From assembly GCA_017883355.1 (NCBI GenBank), contig JADGNS010000453.1, forward strand, positions 1-5,111: DNA of 5,111 bases. Reading direction: 5' to 3'. Shown here in pieces: positions 1 through 5,111 of the stretch. The position numbers and the translations under genes are program-made. The DNA comes from Candidatus Solibacter sp. (GTDB lineage: Bacteria > Acidobacteriota > Terriglobia > Bryobacterales > Bryobacteraceae). How positions within the stretch are numbered: the first letter of the stretch is position 1; each line of letters opens with the position of its first letter. The notes below the pieces were generated by a model that worked only from the letters and a program-made list of their open reading frames with translations, was not told where the DNA came from and ran no database searches.

Positions 1-671
1 AAGCGGAACTTCGACCCGTTCGCCGTGACATCCACCGCCAGCCACCCGGACGGCACCGCAAGCTGGCCGAGAATCGGATTGCCAAAAGTGAAAACGGACT
101 TGTAGCGGTGGGTCTGCGCGTTGACCAGATCGAACTGCGATTGCGGCAAATCGAGGCGGGCCAGGATCACGTCGCGGTCGGTGATGCGCAGATCCATGCC
201 GGCGGTGGGGACAGGCGCTTCGGCATCCAGCTCGCTCTGCACGGCGATGACGCCGTAGTGCAGGTTGCGCTTGGCCAATTCGGCGAGAAGCTGGTCCAGT
301 TGGTCATACAGTATGGTGGTGGCCGGCGGCTGCATGATGGGGCCGGTCCGCCACAGGGTGACTTCCTGTAGCGCAATCAAATCCGGCAGCGTGGCGCCGA
401 TCTCGACGGCCAGGCGCGCCGCGCGCAACTGGAAATTGCTGGCCTGCAATTCCGCCAGCGTGGCGGCCATGCCCCGCGCGAACGAGGCTTCGTCGGTGCC
501 CGCGAAGAGGTAGCCGAGATCGGTTCCGGCATCCACATTGCGAGTCATGACGGTTACGGTTGACGGTGTGCTATCCGCCCCCAAGCTGGTGAGACACCAG
601 CCCGGGAGCAGCAGAGCGATCCAGCCAAAGCGCACGGCGGCGGCCTTGGAGACACGAATGACGTTAGACAT
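1..671 (-). CDS. Secreted endonuclease/exonuclease/phosphatase (EEP) family protein, partial (C-terminus beyond left edge)
   Basis: The minus-strand frame is open from an ATG at 671 to the window edge, giving the first 223 residues of a longer protein. Residues 1-32 look like a Sec signal: a basic N-terminus, a hydrophobic stretch near residues 17-30, then a likely cleavage around SLGA-DS, so the enzyme should act outside the cytoplasm. The mature part starts with a beta-strand and MTRNVD (Asn45), then PDLIALQEV (Glu103) and DRDVILAR (165-172). In the EEP fold (DNase I, exonuclease III, inositol phosphatases, sphingomyelinases) this Asn and Glu bind the catalytic metal. The later Asp/His motifs are outside the window, so the substrate (nucleic acid, phospholipid or sugar phosphate) cannot be told. 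The start is supported by AGGAG six nt upstream. It is the last visible gene of a three-gene leftward operon. Family is fairly sure, activity unknown. Confidence 0.8.
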   Translation of the reverse strand, partial: MSNVIRVSKAAAVRFGWIALLLPGWCLTSLGADSTPSTVTVMTRNVDAGTDLGYLFAGTDEASFARGMAATLAELQASNFQLRAARLAVEIGATLPDLIALQEVTLWRTGPIMQPPATTILYDQLDQLLAELAKRNLHYGVIAVQSELDAEAPVPTAGMDLRITDRDVILARLDLPQSQFDLVNAQTHRYKSVFTFGNPILGQLAVPSGWLAVDVTANGSKFR

Positions 672-677
672 TTTAAG

Positions 678-682
678 CTCCT
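678..682 (-). promoter_or_regulatory. Ribosome binding site of the EEP gene
   Basis: AGGAG on the minus strand, six nt before the ATG at 671. It fixes the start of the EEP protein and matches the spacing of the site before the 179-aa gene upstream. Confidence 0.75.
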
Positions 683-692
683 GATTGTGTTG

Positions 693-720
693 TGATTGGC
701 CCGCCGTCAGCGACGGCGGA
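693..720 (-). repeat. 28-bp palindromic intergenic repeat, copy 1
   Basis: The core is a perfect hairpin: CCGCCGTC (701-708), a three-base loop AGC, then GACGGCGG (712-719), with a conserved flank at 693-700. It matches the element at 1330-1357 at 26 of 28 positions; the two differences are at 698 and in the loop at 710. It lies in the 79-nt gap between the 179-aa gene and the EEP gene, 21 nt before the EEP start. There is no T-run on the minus-strand side, so it does not look like a rho-independent terminator. As RNA it would form a very stable GC stem inside the operon transcript. It could be a REP-like element, an mRNA stability or processing hairpin, or a protein-binding palindrome. Confidence 0.85.
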
Positions 721-750
721 AAGCCTGATGCTGCAAATTCCGGGGATGGT

Positions 751-1290
751 CTACGGCAGGATCTCGATGGTGGTCCACCGCCGGTCCGCTCGATTGCCTG
801 CCAGATAGCCGACTACCGATAACCCTGCTGGGACCGCAATCAATGTACCCAGCGCGGCGGTGTCATGCCGGCTGTGCCAGTCGATAGCGATCGCCACCGC
901 GGTGCCCGCAACGAATCCCGCGCCTAAGCCGGAGAACGTGCCGACCGCCCGGTAAAGCATACCTTTGGTCTGCATCCGAACGACACGGAGCGTCGCGCGC
1001 GGCACGCGCAGTTCGCCCTTTACATTGGCACTCGGGTCGTTCGTTTTTGTCACCTGGACCACCAGCGCGTCCGGCTCGACCGCCGTGACTTTCCCGGTGA
1101 CCACCGGGCCTCTCGGCGTGGCGACCAGAACGGTCTTGCCGACGGTCATCGACAGGCCTTCCCATGGGACGCGCACCAGGTCATCGGCGCGGGCAGCCAT
1201 CGGAATGAGCGACAGAAGGGCCACGCCGGCTACCAACGAAAGGGTCCGGCCAAACAGAGATCCGGCGATTGAGTGAACGAGGTTACGCAT
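751..1290 (-). CDS. Exported 179-aa protein with small beta-barrel-like region and glycine-rich transmembrane hairpin, function unknown
   Basis: I do not recognise a named family. Residues 1-35 form a clear Sec signal (hydrophobic 16-32, cleavage motif ARA before Asp36-Asp37). Residues 45-108 alternate short strands with turns (GKTVLVATPRGPVVTGKV, then EPDALVVQV), as in small SH3- or Hfq-like barrels that read as a 'what does this coating do to a surface' domain; no catalytic residues are obvious. Residues 115-137 and 145-165 are two hydrophobic, Gly/Ala-rich segments with GxxxG-like spacing (Gly117, 121, 123, 125, 129) joined by a short polar loop with Asp137, His139 and His142, a glycine-zipper-like pattern suggesting membrane packing or oligomers. 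The start at 1290 is chosen because AGGAG lies six nt upstream and the signal peptide begins there; the same frame stays open back to an ATG at 1893, but that part is out of frame with the upstream gene. It is the middle gene of the leftward operon. Confidence 0.75.
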   Translation of the reverse strand: MRNLVHSIAGSLFGRTLSLVAGVALLSLIPMAARADDLVRVPWEGLSMTVGKTVLVATPRGPVVTGKVTAVEPDALVVQVTKTNDPSANVKGELRVPRATLRVVRMQTKGMLYRAVGTFSGLGAGFVAGTAVAIAIDWHSRHDTAALGTLIAVPAGLSVVGYLAGNRADRRWTTIEILP

Positions 1291-1296
1291 ACAGTT

Positions 1297-1301
1297 CTCC
1301 T
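1297..1301 (-). promoter_or_regulatory. Ribosome binding site that fixes the start of the 179-aa gene
   Basis: AGGAG on the minus strand, six nt before the ATG at 1290, within an A-rich leader. It settles the start against the much longer open frame that extends to 1893. Confidence 0.8.
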
Positions 1302-1329
1302 TTTGCTTGAAATGACTTTGAGATTTTGC

Positions 1330-1357
1330 TGATTCGCCCGCCGTCACCGACGGCGGA
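1330..1357 (-). repeat. 28-bp palindromic intergenic repeat, copy 2
   Basis: The second copy of the element at 693-720. Arms CCGCCGTC (1338-1345) and GACGGCGG (1349-1356) flank the loop ACC. It overlaps the last 14 nt of the upstream coding region, so it encodes the terminal Arg-Arg-Arg (residues 190-192), and its tip supplies the TGA stop (1344-1346). The 179-aa gene starts 39 nt further on. No T-run follows on the minus strand. Confidence 0.85.
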
Positions 1358-1922
1358 CAATTTTGTGTTTCACGTCCGGCCAGAACTCGCTGCCGAGGTT
1401 GCCCAACAGGTCCAGGCCGATGGTAGCCGCGCCTTGCTCCAGTCCGGAAGAGAAGGTATTCAGACGATCCGGATACCAGACGTTGGAGAGATAAGCGGCT
1501 CCCAGCGCGCTGCCGAATCGCCAGGTCGCGAAGCGCGTGCGGCCCCGGTCCGTTCGCGTGACCACCGTCTCGCGCGCCGCGTGTCCCATGCGCACGAAAA
1601 CGTTCCCATGGCCCGAGCGGCGGTACCTCGGGTCTTCGTGCAAGGTGGCATCCAAGCCGAAAGCGAACACGTTGCGGATCGCCGTGGCTCCCGCTGCCGA
1701 AGCCACGCGCTTGCCATAGACCTCGGCGCCCTGGCCCCATTCCCGGGGAGTGTTCATGCAGTGCAACACCCCGGCATAGACCGCCATTTCGGCCACGAAG
1801 CCGACGCTCGCGGTCTGCTGCGCGTGCAGGCGCAACTTGGCTTTGACGCTCAGCGGCTGGTCGGCCGGTTCCCCGGCCCATACCCTGCAACATACCAGCA
1901 GCAACGCCGGTGTGAGTTTCAT
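1344..1922 (-). CDS. Exported 192-aa hypothetical protein of an acidobacterial envelope-protein type
   Basis: Function is unknown. The N-terminus has a short signal peptide (MKLTPALLLV, likely cleavage after VWA at 15-17). The body carries motifs I associate with hypothetical proteins recurrent in Solibacter-type genomes: LHEDPRYRR (94-102), a basic segment with VVTRTDRGRTRF (120-131), then AAYLSNVWYP (142-151), a Gly-rich GLDLLGNLGSEFWPDV (169-184) and a basic tail. Aromatic residues and alternating strands would suit an outer-membrane or periplasmic position, but I see no catalytic signature. The ATG at 1922 is preferred because it begins the signal peptide and has AGGTGAGAG just upstream; the frame also has a TTG at 1952 that would add ten polar residues before the signal. 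It is the first gene of the leftward operon, divergent from the sigma/kinase pair. The stop codon lies inside the palindromic repeat. Confidence 0.75.
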   Translation of the reverse strand: MKLTPALLLVCCRVWAGEPADQPLSVKAKLRLHAQQTASVGFVAEMAVYAGVLHCMNTPREWGQGAEVYGKRVASAAGATAIRNVFAFGLDATLHEDPRYRRSGHGNVFVRMGHAARETVVTRTDRGRTRFATWRFGSALGAAYLSNVWYPDRLNTFSSGLEQGAATIGLDLLGNLGSEFWPDVKHKIVRRR

Positions 1923-1930
1923 ATTTTCCG

Positions 1931-1939
1931 CTCTCACCT
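1931..1939 (-). promoter_or_regulatory. Ribosome binding site deciding the start of the 192-aa gene
   Basis: AGGTGAGAG on the minus strand ends eight nt before the ATG at 1922 (the AGGTGA part ends 11 nt before it). It favours this ATG over the TTG at 1952. Confidence 0.5.
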
Positions 1940-1973
1940 GTAATTGCGACAACGCGTGCCCAAGTGGCTCACC

Positions 1974-1996
1974 GCGGCGAAAGAAATTTTCGCCGC
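1974..1996. promoter_or_regulatory. Perfect inverted repeat in the divergent intergenic region (candidate operator)
   Basis: Left arm GCGGCGAAA (1974-1982) and right arm TTTCGCCGC (1988-1996) are exact reverse complements separated by five bases. It sits between the divergent units, just upstream of the candidate -10 element at 2004-2009, and so covers the -35 area of the rightward promoter. This position suits an operator for a dimeric regulator. It could also fold in a leftward transcript beginning further right. No regulator gene is visible in the window. Confidence 0.45.
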
Positions 1997-2000
1997 TCGC

Positions 2001-2009
2001 TGGTATGAT
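2001..2009 (+). promoter_or_regulatory. Candidate extended -10 promoter for the sigma/kinase operon
   Basis: TGG followed by TATGAT fits an extended -10 element (TGn plus five of six bases of TATAAT). No good -35 hexamer stands 16-18 nt upstream, which is tolerable for extended -10 promoters. Transcription would start near 2016, giving a leader of about 35 nt. No convincing promoter for the leftward operon was found in the same region. Confidence 0.4.
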
Positions 2010-2037
2010 ATCCTGGCTGTGGCAATAGCGGTGTTTC

Positions 2038-2042
2038 AGGGG
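2038..2042 (+). promoter_or_regulatory. Ribosome binding site of the sigma factor gene
   Basis: AGGGG followed by TGG, seven nt before the ATG at 2050. An acceptable purine-rich site that supports this start. Confidence 0.55.
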
Positions 2043-2049
2043 TGGTTAT

Positions 2050-2613
2050 ATGAATTCGTCGCAACCGGACAGTCGGCCCCCTGAACACCCGGAGCCACCC
2101 GATGTCCTGGTCACGCTGCTTTACCGGGAACTTCGCAGGCTCGCCGCCGGCTGTCTGCGCCGCGAGCGCCCAAACCACACGCTGCAACCTACGGCGCTGG
2201 TCAACGAGGCGTATCTCCGCCTGGCCGCCCAAAGCCAGCCCGGCAGGAACGGCCGCGTACAGTTTCTGGCCCAGGCTTCCCACCTGATGCGCGAAATCCT
2301 CATCGACTATGCGCGCACGCGCAATCGGGCCAAGCGTGGCGGCGGGCTATCGCCCATCTGCGTGGAAGACGCCGGGGAATTGGCCGCCGCCCATGAGGTG
2401 GACCTGGTGGCCCTGGATGACGCGCTCAACGTGCTGGAGCGCATCGACACCCAGCAGCGGCAGATCGTCGAACTGCGCTATTTCGGCGGTTTGAATATTG
2501 AGGAGACAGCCCAGGCGCTGGGGGTCTCACCGGCCACGGTCAAGCGCGATTGGCGAATGGCCAGGGCCTGGTTACACCGTGAGCTGAGTTCCGATGCCGC
2601 CCATGACTCCTGA
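2050..2613 (+). CDS. ECF-type RNA polymerase sigma factor (TIGR02999 / Sigma70_ECF family)
   Basis: A 187-aa cytoplasmic factor that should bind core RNA polymerase and direct it to a set of promoters. Region 2 runs from about residue 18 to 100: LLYRELRRLAA, then RERPNHTLQPTALVNEAYLR, a hallmark of the TIGR02999 family, and LMREILIDYARTRNRAKRGGG. A variable linker (101-120) follows. Region 4 occupies about 122-179, with RQIVELRYFGGLNIEETA and the helix-turn-helix GVSPATVKRDWRMARAWL (158-175) that would read the -35 element. Length is usual for the group. No anti-sigma factor is encoded nearby; instead the stop overlaps the start of a Ser/Thr kinase. ECF groups linked to such kinases are known and are thought to be controlled by phosphorylation rather than by a classical anti-sigma factor; that this holds here is inference. 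The family call is very sure, the target promoters are unknown. Confidence 0.95.
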   Translation: MNSSQPDSRPPEHPEPPDVLVTLLYRELRRLAAGCLRRERPNHTLQPTALVNEAYLRLAAQSQPGRNGRVQFLAQASHLMREILIDYARTRNRAKRGGGLSPICVEDAGELAAAHEVDLVALDDALNVLERIDTQQRQIVELRYFGGLNIEETAQALGVSPATVKRDWRMARAWLHRELSSDAAHDS

Positions 2614-5111
2614 GCGCTTCCGCCAGGTCAAGTCGATTCTCCAGGCCGCTCTCGAACTCGACCCGGCCGGGCAAGCCGCATTCCTCGAAGACGCCTGCCG
2701 CGACGATCCGGAACTCAAGTCCGAGGTCCAGTCTCTGCTGGACCACGACGGGAAAGCGGAGGGATTTCTCGAGCAGCCTCCGGTGGTTGCGGGCGAGGCC
2801 AGGGTCCGGCTGAAGTCCGGGAGCCATCTGGGACCCTACGAGATCGTCGAACCCATCGGCGCGGGCGGCATGGGAGAGGTTTACCGGGCGCACGATCCGC
2901 GCTTCCCCCGCGAAGTCGCCATCAAACTTCTTCCCGCCGCATTCGCCGACAGCCCCGGACATCTGGCGCGATTTGAGCGCGAGGCGCGCGCCGCCGGTTC
3001 GCTGAACCACCCCAACATCCTCACGGTCCACGATTTCTCTCGCGAGAGCGGCGTGCCGTATCTGGTGTCGGAACTGCTCCGCGGTGGAACCCTGCGCGAG
3101 CATCTGGAGCACTCGCCCATCCCCGCCGCCGCCGCCGTGGGGTACGCGGCGCAGATCGCGCGCGGCCTGGGCGCGGCGCATGCGCTGGGGATCGTGCACC
3201 GCGACCTGAAGCCCGAAAACATATTCCTCGCGCGCGGCGGCGTGGTGAAGATCCTGGACTTCGGCCTGGCCAAGTTGCCGGAGTTGCCGGCGACGCACGA
3301 CGGGGCGCTCGCCGGCCTGAGCGTGCCGGGCGTCGTGATGGGCACCCTCGGCTACATGTCGCCGGAACAAATCCGGGGAGAACCCGCCGATCACCGCTCC
3401 GACCTCTTCAGCCTGGGCGTGATCCTGTACGAGATGCTGGCCGGAAAGCGGCCCTTTGCCGGGGCCACTTGGGTGGATGAGACCAATGCCATCCTGCGCC
3501 AGGGAGCGCCGGATTTGCCACCCGATCTCAGCGGCATCGCGGACCCGGCAGGGCTGAACCGCACGCTACGGCGCTGCCTGGCGAAGGCGCCCGAGGAGCG
3601 CTTCGAGTCGGCGCGCGATCTGGCCTTCGCGCTGGAATCGATCCTGGAACGGGCCGGCCCGAAGCCGCCGCGGAGGCGTCTGGGGCGCGCGCTTTTTGGA
3701 ACCGCGGCGGCACTCCTCGCCATCGGCGCCTTGCTTGCCGTGTACTACTTTCGCGCCGCCCCTTCCGCCGCATTCCAGCGGCTCACCTTTCGCCGCGGCA
3801 TCGTTTCGGCCGCCCGGTTCACCGCCGACGGCCACACCATCGTGTACTCCGCGGCCTGGGACGGCGGCGATTTCCGCCTGTATGCCACGCGCCCCGGCGG
3901 CGGCCCTGAGTCGCGTCCGCTGGAACCATCGAACGGCATGCTGTTTGCCGTCTCCTCGAAGAGCGACGTGGCGCTGTGCGTGCCGACCGGCAGAACGCAG
4001 CATGGCCTGGTCGGAAACCTGGCCCAGGTGCCCCTCTCCGGCGGCGGACCGCTGGACCGCGCCGAAGGCGTCTCGGCGGCCGACTGGTCGCCGGACGGCT
4101 CCAGACTCGCCGTGGTGCGCGTGGAGAACGAGCGCGCGCAGATCGAGTACCCCATCGGAAGCGTGCTTTTCCGGGCGCGTCTCTCCAGCGGCTATATGGA
4201 AGCCCTCCGCGTATCGCCGCGCGGCGATTCGATCGCATTTCTGGATCATCCGCTGCACGACGATTCCGCCGGCTGGGTGGCCACCGTCGACCTGGCGGGG
4301 CAATACCGCATCGTCTCCAGCCGCTTCAACTCCATGCGCGGCCTGGCCTGGTCGCCCAATGGCGGCGAGGTCTGGTTCGCGGCGGCCAAACAAGGCACCA
4401 ACATGGCAGTGTGGGCGGTGAGCCCGTCCGGCCGGGAGCGGCTGGTCGCGCGCTTCCCCGCATATATCAGCGTGGAGGACATCTCGCCGGACCGGCGCGT
4501 GCTGATCTCGCTCCACACGCTCTCCGAATCCATGGTCCACGTTCCACCGGCAGGGGAGCCGAAGAACCTGTACTGGCACGATCAATCGCAGGTGCGGGAC
4601 CTCTCCCGCGATGGCGGGACCGTGCTGTTCTCCGAAAGCGGTGACGCCACCCGGCAGGACTACGATGGCTACCTGCGGAAGGCAGACCTCTCTTCGCCCG
4701 CGGTTCATTTGGGAGACGGGTTGCCGCTTGCGCTCTCGCCGGACGGGCGTTGGGTAATCGCCAATCCGGCTGGATCGCCCGCCCCGCTCACCCTCCTCCC
4801 GGCCGGTCCGGGAGATCGCAGGCCGCTGGCCGCCGACAACATTCACCATATCGGCGCAGCGTGGCTGCCGGACGGAAAGGGTTTCGTGTTCGCCGGCATC
4901 TCCCCGGAGGAGAATCTCCGTTACTACGTGCAGGCGCTGGAGGGCGGGAGGCCACAGCCGATCACTGGCGCGGATGTTCTATATGAGCGGCGCAGTCCCA
5001 TCGTGGGCCGACTGGCTCGTGCTCGCTACGGCAACCGTCGCAGCGGTCGGCACCTGGCTCGCGCCGTTCGCCTGGGTCAGCCCGGCCGAGGTGTTCGCCG
5101 GCGCCATGCTG
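2603..5111 (+). CDS. Membrane-anchored Ser/Thr protein kinase with C-terminal TolB/WD40-like propeller, partial at right edge
   Basis: The frame is open to the window end (836 residues so far). Residues 1-58 form an alpha-helical module (MTPERFRQV... FLEDAC) common before kinases of this type. The Hanks-type domain covers about 80-350: glycine loop IGAGGMGEVY (85-94), VAIK with Lys108, alpha-C Glu127, HRDLKPEN with Asp201 and Asn206, DFG with Asp219, and GTLGYMSPEQ with Thr248 and Glu255, so it should be active. After a basic RRR (357-359) a single transmembrane helix spans about 363-383. The outer part has at least eight propeller repeats with motifs such as WSPDGSRLAV, WSPNGGEVWF, LSPDGRWVI and WLPDGKGFVF, likely a ligand or protein sensor. 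The start at 2603 matches the family; an in-frame ATG at 2594 would add only MPP. It overlaps the sigma gene by 11 nt, implying translational coupling and a shared pathway. From about 4982 the frame turns arginine-rich (14 of 43 residues) and looks non-coding: see the +1-frame entry. Confidence 0.92.
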   Translation, partial: MTPERFRQVKSILQAALELDPAGQAAFLEDACRDDPELKSEVQSLLDHDGKAEGFLEQPPVVAGEARVRLKSGSHLGPYEIVEPIGAGGMGEVYRAHDPRFPREVAIKLLPAAFADSPGHLARFEREARAAGSLNHPNILTVHDFSRESGVPYLVSELLRGGTLREHLEHSPIPAAAAVGYAAQIARGLGAAHALGIVHRDLKPENIFLARGGVVKILDFGLAKLPELPATHDGALAGLSVPGVVMGTLGYMSPEQIRGEPADHRSDLFSLGVILYEMLAGKRPFAGATWVDETNAILRQGAPDLPPDLSGIADPAGLNRTLRRCLAKAPEERFESARDLAFALESILERAGPKPPRRRLGRALFGTAAALLAIGALLAVYYFRAAPSAAFQRLTFRRGIVSAARFTADGHTIVYSAAWDGGDFRLYATRPGGGPESRPLEPSNGMLFAVSSKSDVALCVPTGRTQHGLVGNLAQVPLSGGGPLDRAEGVSAADWSPDGSRLAVVRVENERAQIEYPIGSVLFRARLSSGYMEALRVSPRGDSIAFLDHPLHDDSAGWVATVDLAGQYRIVSSRFNSMRGLAWSPNGGEVWFAAAKQGTNMAVWAVSPSGRERLVARFPAYISVEDISPDRRVLISLHTLSESMVHVPPAGEPKNLYWHDQSQVRDLSRDGGTVLFSESGDATRQDYDGYLRKADLSSPAVHLGDGLPLALSPDGRWVIANPAGSPAPLTLLPAGPGDRRPLAADNIHHIGAAWLPDGKGFVFAGISPEENLRYYVQALEGGRPQPITGADVLYERRSPIVGRLARARYGNRRSGRHLARAVRLGQPGRGVRRRHA
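4983..5111 (+). CDS. Possible overlapping or frame-shifted coding segment, hydrophobic, partial at right edge
   Basis: The +1 frame relative to the kinase begins MSGAVPSWADWLVLATAT at an ATG at 4983 (another in-frame ATG is at 4974) and stays open for 43 codons to the edge. Residues 8-32 are hydrophobic enough for a membrane helix. Of its 43 codons 38 end in G or C, against 27 of 43 in the kinase frame over nearly the same bases, so by codon use this is the better coding frame. There is no ribosome binding site before either ATG and the peptide does not resemble a propeller repeat. It may be a new membrane protein, the shifted end of the kinase after an indel, or the other side of an assembly join. 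I do not recognise it. Confidence 0.35.
   Translation, partial: MSGAVPSWADWLVLATATVAAVGTWLAPFAWVSPAEVFAGAML

Noticed and set aside
108..513. Small plus- and minus-strand frames inside the EEP gene.
   Set aside because: They overlap the EEP frame, which has a signal peptide, ribosome binding site and catalytic motifs.
693..720. Rho-independent terminator after the 179-aa gene.
   Set aside because: The hairpin is strong but no T-run follows it on the minus strand, and the next gene lies only 21 nt further in the same direction.
751..1893. A 380-codon minus-strand open frame that would make one large protein ending with the 179-aa gene.
   Set aside because: Its first 201 codons run out of frame through the 192-aa gene, are Arg/Gly-rich, and have no signal or domain. 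A strong ribosome binding site and signal peptide mark the internal start at 1290.
1923..1952. TTG start at 1952 for the 192-aa gene.
   Set aside because: It would put ten polar residues before the signal peptide; the ATG at 1922 with its upstream purine-rich site is better.
3281..3300. Short direct repeat of TTGCCGG in the kinase activation segment.
   Set aside because: It encodes part of LPELP within the kinase and is too short to mean more than biased codon use.
2540..3394. Minus-strand open frame (284 codons) opposite the kinase catalytic domain.
   Set aside because: The plus strand encodes intact kinase motifs throughout; the His/Arg-rich antisense product is a shadow.
3976..4644. Plus-strand 222-codon frame inside the kinase.
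   Set aside because: Arg-rich alternative frame with no ribosome binding site, while the kinase frame shows regular SPDG-like repeats over the same bases.
3566..4849. Long minus-strand open frame (427 codons) opposite the kinase.
   Set aside because: It is an antisense shadow of a GC-rich coding region. The plus strand has clear propeller repeats and the antisense product shows no recognisable domain.

Overview
The window looks like chromosomal DNA of an acidobacterium, probably of the Bryobacterales/Solibacter type. The DNA is GC-rich. An ECF sigma factor of the TIGR02999/Sigma70_ECF type is followed directly by a membrane Ser/Thr kinase with a propeller-like outer domain, a pairing abundant in that phylum. 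A third gene carries motifs I associate with hypothetical acidobacterial envelope proteins. This placement is inference from family knowledge, not a database result.

Layout: two divergent transcription units share a 127-nt intergenic region (1923-2049). Leftward (minus strand) there are three tightly spaced genes: a 192-aa secreted or envelope protein of unknown function (1922 to 1344), a 179-aa protein with a signal peptide and a glycine-rich C-terminal membrane-like hairpin (1290 to 751), and a secreted endonuclease/exonuclease/phosphatase (EEP) family enzyme that runs off the left edge (671 to before 1). Each of the two gaps between these genes carries a copy of the same 28-bp palindromic element (26/28 identical), and one copy contains the stop codon of the upstream gene.

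Rightward (plus strand) an ECF sigma factor (2050-2613) overlaps by 11 nt the start of a Ser/Thr protein kinase (from 2603) that stays open to the right edge. The kinase has an N-terminal helical module, a catalytic domain with all key residues, one transmembrane segment and at least eight SPDG-like propeller repeats. The obvious working model is that the extracytoplasmic propeller senses a signal, the kinase transmits it, and the co-transcribed sigma factor redirects RNA polymerase. The divergent envelope operon is a possible target, but nothing in the sequence proves this.

Two features do not fit ordinary annotation. One is the paired hairpin repeat in the leftward operon. The other is a change of coding frame in the last ~130 nt: the kinase frame becomes arginine-rich and loses its GC3 bias, while the +1 frame reads as a hydrophobic, high-GC3 peptide. 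That suggests a frameshift, an assembly join, or a second gene overlapping a degraded kinase end. A perfect 9-bp inverted repeat lies in the divergent promoter region, next to an extended -10 element for the sigma/kinase unit. I see no tRNA, rRNA, CRISPR, transposase or integrase.
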